From Betaproteobacteria bacterium (GTDB lineage Bacteria > Pseudomonadota > Gammaproteobacteria > Burkholderiales > Casimicrobiaceae), in the NCBI GenBank assembly GCA_016720425.1, contig JADKKQ010000001.1, forward strand, positions 248,001 to 312,000: 64,000 bases of DNA, given 5' to 3'. The notes under the pieces are model-generated. The model did no database searches and was not told the origin of the DNA. It was given only the letters and a program-made list of their open reading frames with translations. Below are positions 60,448 through 64,000 of the stretch, one piece after another. A program made the translations under genes and the position numbers. Every line of letters begins with the position of its first letter. Within the stretch, counting starts at the first letter, position 1.

Positions 60448-62728
60448 TCACGCGGTGCGCGTGCTGCCCGCGTCGACGATCGCCAGCGCGGTCAGGTTGA
60501 CCAGGCGCCGCACCGTCGCCGACGCGGTCGCGATCAGCACCGGCCGGTCCGCGCCCAGCAGGATCGGGCCGACGTTGACGCCTTCGCCGCTGGTGATCTT
60601 CAGCAGGTTGAACGAGATGTTCGCCGCGTCGAGGTTCGGCATGATCAGCAGGTTGGCCTCGCCCTTCAGCGTCGAATCCGGGTGCACGCGGCTGCGGATC
60701 GCCTCGGAGAGCGCCGCGTCGCCGTGCATCTCGCCGTCGACTTCGAGGCCGGGCGCGCGCTCCTCCAGCAGGCGGCGGAGCTTGCGCATCTTGCGTGCCG
60801 ACTTGGAGTCGTCGCTGCCGAAGTTCGAGTGCGACATCAGCGCGACCTTGGGCACGAGGCCGAAACGGCGCACCGCGTCGGCGGCCAGCTGCGTGATCGC
60901 GACCAGGCGCTCGGCCGACGGGTTGCGGTTGACGTGCGTGTCGCTGATGAACAGCGTCCGGTCCGGCAGCAGCAGGCCGTTCATCGCGGCGAACACCGGC
61001 GCGTCGGCGCGCTGGCCGATGACGTCGGCGACGTGGCGCAGGTGCGCCTGGTACTTGCCGACGGGACCGCAGAGCACCGCGTCGCACTCGCCCATCCGCA
61101 GCAGCAGCATGCCGATCAGCGAGGGCTTGCGCAGCACCGCCTCCTTCGCCTCCTCCGGCGCGATGCCGTTGCGGCTCATCAGCTGGTAGTAGAGCTGCCA
61201 GCAGGCGCGATAGCGGGGGTCGCTGTTGATGTTGACGAGCTCGAAGTCGCGGCCGGCGGCGAGGCGGAGCCCGAATTTCTCGATGCGCGCGGCGATCACT
61301 TCCGGGCGCCCGACCAGGATCGGCCGCGCGAGCCCCTCGTCGATCACGACCTGCACGGCGCGCAGCACGCGCTCGTCCTCGCCCTCGGCGTAGAGCACCC
61401 GCTTGGGCGCCGCCTTGGCGTGTGCGAACACGGGCTTCATGATCAGCCCCGAGTGGTAGACGAACTGCGACAGCCGCTCGCGATAGGCGTCGAAGTCGGC
61501 GATCGGGCGGGTCGCGACGCCGTCGTCCATCGCCGCCCTGGCGACCGCCGGCGGGACGATCACCATCAGCCGCGGATCGAAGGGCTTGGGGATCAGGTAT
61601 TCGGGCCCGAAACTCAACGCCTCGCCGGCGTAGGCCTGCGCGACGATGTCGGACAGCTCGGCGTGCGCGAGCTCGGCGATGGCGCGCACGCAGGCGAGCT
61701 TCATCGCCTCGGTGATCGTCGTCGCCCCGACGTCGAGCGCGCCGCGGAACATGAACGGGAAGCAGAGGACGTTGTTGACCTGGTTCGGGTAGTCGGAGCG
61801 GCCGGTGGCGATGATCGCGTCGGGGCGCACCGCCTTGGCGACGTCGGGCAGGATCTCCGGGCTCGGGATTGGCGAGGGCGAGGATCAGCGGATCGCGCGC
61901 CATCGCCCGGACCATCTCCTGCTTCAGCACGCCCGGCCCGGACAGGCCGAGGAAGATGTCGGCGCCCTCAATCGCGTCGGCGAGCGTGCGGGCGTTCGTG
62001 GCGCGCGCGTAACGCGCCTTGTTCTCCTCCATCGGCGACTCGCGGCCGGCGTAGATCACGCCCTTGCTGTCGCAGACGACGACGTTCTCGCGCCGGAGCC
62101 CGAGGCCGACCAGCAGGTCGAGGCAGGCGATCGCGGCGGCGCCGGCGCCCGAGCAGACGAGCTTGACCGCGGCGATGTCCTTGTCGACGACCTTGAGGCC
62201 GTTGAGGATCGCCGCGCCGACGACGATCGCCGTGCCGTGCTGGTCGTCGTGGAAGACCGGGATCTTCATCCGCTCGCGCAGCTTCTTCTCGACGTAGAAG
62301 CACTCGGGCGCCTTGATGTCCTCGAGGTTGATGCCGCCGAAGGTCGGCTCCAGCCGCGCGATGGTCTTCACCAGCTCGTCGGGGTCGTTCTCGTCGAGCT
62401 CGATGTCGAACACGTCGATGCCGGCGAACTTCTTGAACAGGCAGGCCTTGCCCTCCATCACCGGCTTGCCGGCGAGCGGGCCGATGTTGCCGAGGCCCAG
62501 CACCGCGGTGCCGTTGGTGACGACGGCGACGAGGTTGCCGCGCGAGGTCAGCGTCCGGGCCTCGCCCGGGTCGGCGACGATGGCGTCGCAGGCCGCGGCG
62601 ACGCCCGGCGAGTAGGCGAGCGCGAGATCGCGCTGGTTGACGAGCGCCTTGGTCGGCGTGACCGAGATCTTGCCGGCCGTCGGCAGGCGGTGGTATTCGA
62701 GTGCCGCTTGGCGTAGCGACTCGTCCAT
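60448..62728 (-). pseudogene. maeB: NADP-malic enzyme with phosphotransacetylase-like domain, broken by one extra base
   Basis: Converts malate to pyruvate, CO2 and NADPH. N-terminal malic domain: MDESLRQAALEYHRLPTAGK, ALAYSPGVAAACDAI, FGGINLEDIKAPEC, PVFHDDQHGTAIV. The catalytic part ends at LALANPEP, where the frame breaks at 61859-61861 (GGG in place of GG on the plus strand). The second frame continues exactly as expected (RPDAIIATGRSDYPNQVNN) into the C-terminal PTA-like domain (VMSHSNFGSDD-type), ending at 60448. Removing one base gives 759 codons, the length of E. coli MaeB. Either a real mutation or an assembly error; NADPH supply would suit lipid synthesis. Confidence 0.9.
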
Positions 62729-62805
62729 GGTGCTCCTCCGATGGTTCCCGCTCTCCGTGGGCGGACCGTCGATTCTACCCGCGGGGACGCGCCGCTGCGG
62801 CGTTC

Positions 62806-62832
62806 ATGGGAGCGCCTCCAGGCGCGAATGAC
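62806..62832 (+). repeat. Degenerate REP-like copy
   Basis: GGGAGCGCCTCCAGGCGCGAA at about 62808-62829 keeps the hairpin (GCGCCT/AGGCGC) and flanks of the palindromic repeat at 12.0 and 49.8 kb with changed arms. It lies between the malic enzyme and EamA genes. Confidence 0.55.
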
Positions 62833-62845
62833 GTTTCTCCGACGA

Positions 62846-63757
62846 TCAGCGCGTCCCGAAGCGGCGGCCGATCGCGATCGACAGGATGACCAGGCCGGCG
62901 GCGACGAAGGTCGCGGGATCGAGCGCCTCCCCCAGCAGCAGGGCCGAGGCGAACAGCGTCAGGAACGGCTGCAGCAACTGCGTCTGGCCGACGACGGCGA
63001 TGCCGCCCAGCGCGAGCCCCCGATACCAGGCGAAGAACCCGAGGAACATGCTGAACACGCCGACGTAGGCGAAGCCTGCCCAGGCGAGCGGCGGCGCGGC
63101 GAGCATCTGCGCGTCGACGACCCACAGCGTGGGCACCAGCACCGCCGGCGCCGCGAGCAGCAGCGCCCACGAGATCACCTGCCAGCCGCCGAGCGTCCGC
63201 GCGAGCCGGCCGCCCTCGGCATAGCCGATCGCGGCGGCCGCGACCGCCGCCAGCAGCAGGAAGTCGGCGGGATGCGGCGCGCCGCCGCCCTGCCACAGCG
63301 CGAAGCCGACGACGACGGCGCTGCCGACGAGCGAGCACAGCCAGAACACCGGCGTCGGCCGCTCGTGCGCCAGCCACGCGCCCGCCAGCGCGGTGGCGAG
63401 CGGCAGCAGGCCGATGACGATCGCGCCGTGCGAGGCCGGGACGTGGCGCATCGCCCAGGCCGTGAACAGCGGAAAGCCGACGACGACGCCGGCGGTGACG
63501 ACGGCGATCCGCGGCAGCAGCGCGCGCCCCGGCCAGGGCGAACGCTTTGCCAGCAGCACGACGGCGGCGAGCAGCGCGGCGACCACGGCGCGTCCGAGCC
63601 CGACGAATACCGGATCGAGGCCCGCCACGGCGAGGCGCGTGGCCGGCAGCGTCAGGCTGAAACAGGCGACGCCCAGCAACCCGAACAGCAGGCCGCGGCG
63701 GCGGTCGGCGGCGGAAACCGACGCGGGCGGCCGGAGGGCGGGCGGCAGATCGGGCAT
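62846..63757 (-). CDS. EamA/DMT-family transporter
   Basis: A 303-aa membrane protein with ten predicted helices in two repeats, drug/metabolite transporter superfamily: RRGLLFGLLGVACFSLTLPA, LGRAVVAALLAAVVLLAKR, FFAWYRGLALGGIAVVGQTQ, LQPFLTLFASALLLGEALD. Such proteins export amino acids or other metabolites; the substrate is unknown. ATG 63757 is used. Confidence 0.86.
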   Translation of the reverse strand: MPDLPPALRPPASVSAADRRRGLLFGLLGVACFSLTLPATRLAVAGLDPVFVGLGRAVVAALLAAVVLLAKRSPWPGRALLPRIAVVTAGVVVGFPLFTAWAMRHVPASHGAIVIGLLPLATALAGAWLAHERPTPVFWLCSLVGSAVVVGFALWQGGGAPHPADFLLLAAVAAAAIGYAEGGRLARTLGGWQVISWALLLAAPAVLVPTLWVVDAQMLAAPPLAWAGFAYVGVFSMFLGFFAWYRGLALGGIAVVGQTQLLQPFLTLFASALLLGEALDPATFVAAGLVILSIAIGRRFGTR

Positions 63758-63794
63758 CCGCCCATCCTACGCGGCGCTCCGCAGCACCCTTGAT

Positions 63795-63806
63795 GAGCGA
63801 GCGCTC
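63795..63806. promoter_or_regulatory. Palindromic TetR-like operator
   Basis: GAGCGAGCGCTC (63795-63806) within TGAGCGAGCGCTCACTC is a dyad of the kind many TetR-family repressors bind. The rest of the right edge (63811-64000) shows no complete gene; a perfect 9-bp hairpin TCCCGGCGC/GCGCCGGGA lies at 63908-63929 without a U-run. Confidence 0.4.
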
Positions 63807-64000
63807 ACTCGCAATCGGTGCAAAGCCGGAACGGGACCGACGAATGCCCTACGCGTGCCGCACGCGGCGACGCCAGCGCGACGGTCACACGTTCATGCCG
63901 ACGGGCTTCCCGGCGCGGCTGCGCCGGGACCCTCGGGTCATCGGAGAGCCGTCCGTCGACGCGACGCGACGCCTGGTCTCGCGGGACCCCGGCGAGGGAC

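Noticed and set aside
63891..64000. Leftward open frame ending at 63891, rich in Ser/Arg
   Set aside because: Low-complexity translation and partial; could be a shadow of edge sequence.

Overview
The window is GC-rich throughout, densely packed with short intergenic gaps and many 4-bp ATGA/GTGA gene overlaps. Gene content (trpG/D/C, trmB, MaeB-type malic enzyme, phasins with Ala/Lys-rich tails, a PHA granule-region protein) points to a betaproteobacterium, probably Burkholderiales. That assignment is inference from gene style, not from a marker alignment. No phage, integrase, transposase or CRISPR array was seen.

Layout. (1) 0.5-6.7 kb: trpG-trpD and trpC, with a three-gene membrane/glycolipid cassette (GT-C-like membrane protein, GtrA, FAD oxidoreductase) inserted between trpD and trpC. 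(2) 6.9-12.0 kb: a UgpBAEC-like ABC importer whose last gene is an EEP-family phosphodiesterase, in the position where ugpQ often sits. (3) 12-20.4 kb: a 1231-aa three-domain glycosyltransferase, trmB, a secreted protein, an HDOD protein and a long CoA-transferase. (4) 20.7-25.1 kb: a second ABC importer (permease-ATPase-binding protein-permease) ending in a LOG-like gene. (5) 25.1-30.5 kb: a gene-poor kilobase with two possible small proteins, a divergent two-component pair and an ankyrin protein. (6) 30.6-35.8 kb: an enolase-superfamily enzyme, tRNA-Met(CAT), a lone sulfoquinovosidase, a YgjV-type membrane protein, a decayed second copy of the tRNA, and a secreted histidine phosphatase. (7) 35.8-44 kb: an eight-gene leftward operon (glutathione peroxidase, FAD oxidase, DUF1365, CFA-type methyltransferase, chalcone-isomerase-like, GPH transporter, DUF3833, NTF2-like) divergent from a CarH/LitR-type B12-binding MerR regulator. 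The divergent promoters face each other and share one -10 position between two identical TGTCCTGGACA palindromes. (8) 44-56.8 kb: a storage-lipid region: lipase-like protein, fatty acyl-CoA reductase, phasin, acyl-CoA-binding protein, wax ester synthase/DGAT, TPR protein, TetR regulator, patatin phospholipase, second phasin, FFLEELY-type protein, PHA-region protein and acyl-CoA synthetase. (9) 56.8-64 kb: an ABC-2 exporter pair, a TAP-like hydrolase, a malic enzyme broken by one extra base, and an EamA transporter.

Functionally, the strongest themes are a light/photo-oxidative lipid-modification operon next to a wax ester/PHA storage-granule locus. Three granule genes appear to share one promoter/operator design. 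A 60-bp (20-codon) repeat with its own start codon and Shine-Dalgarno site lies at gene junctions in three places, with a degraded copy at a fourth.
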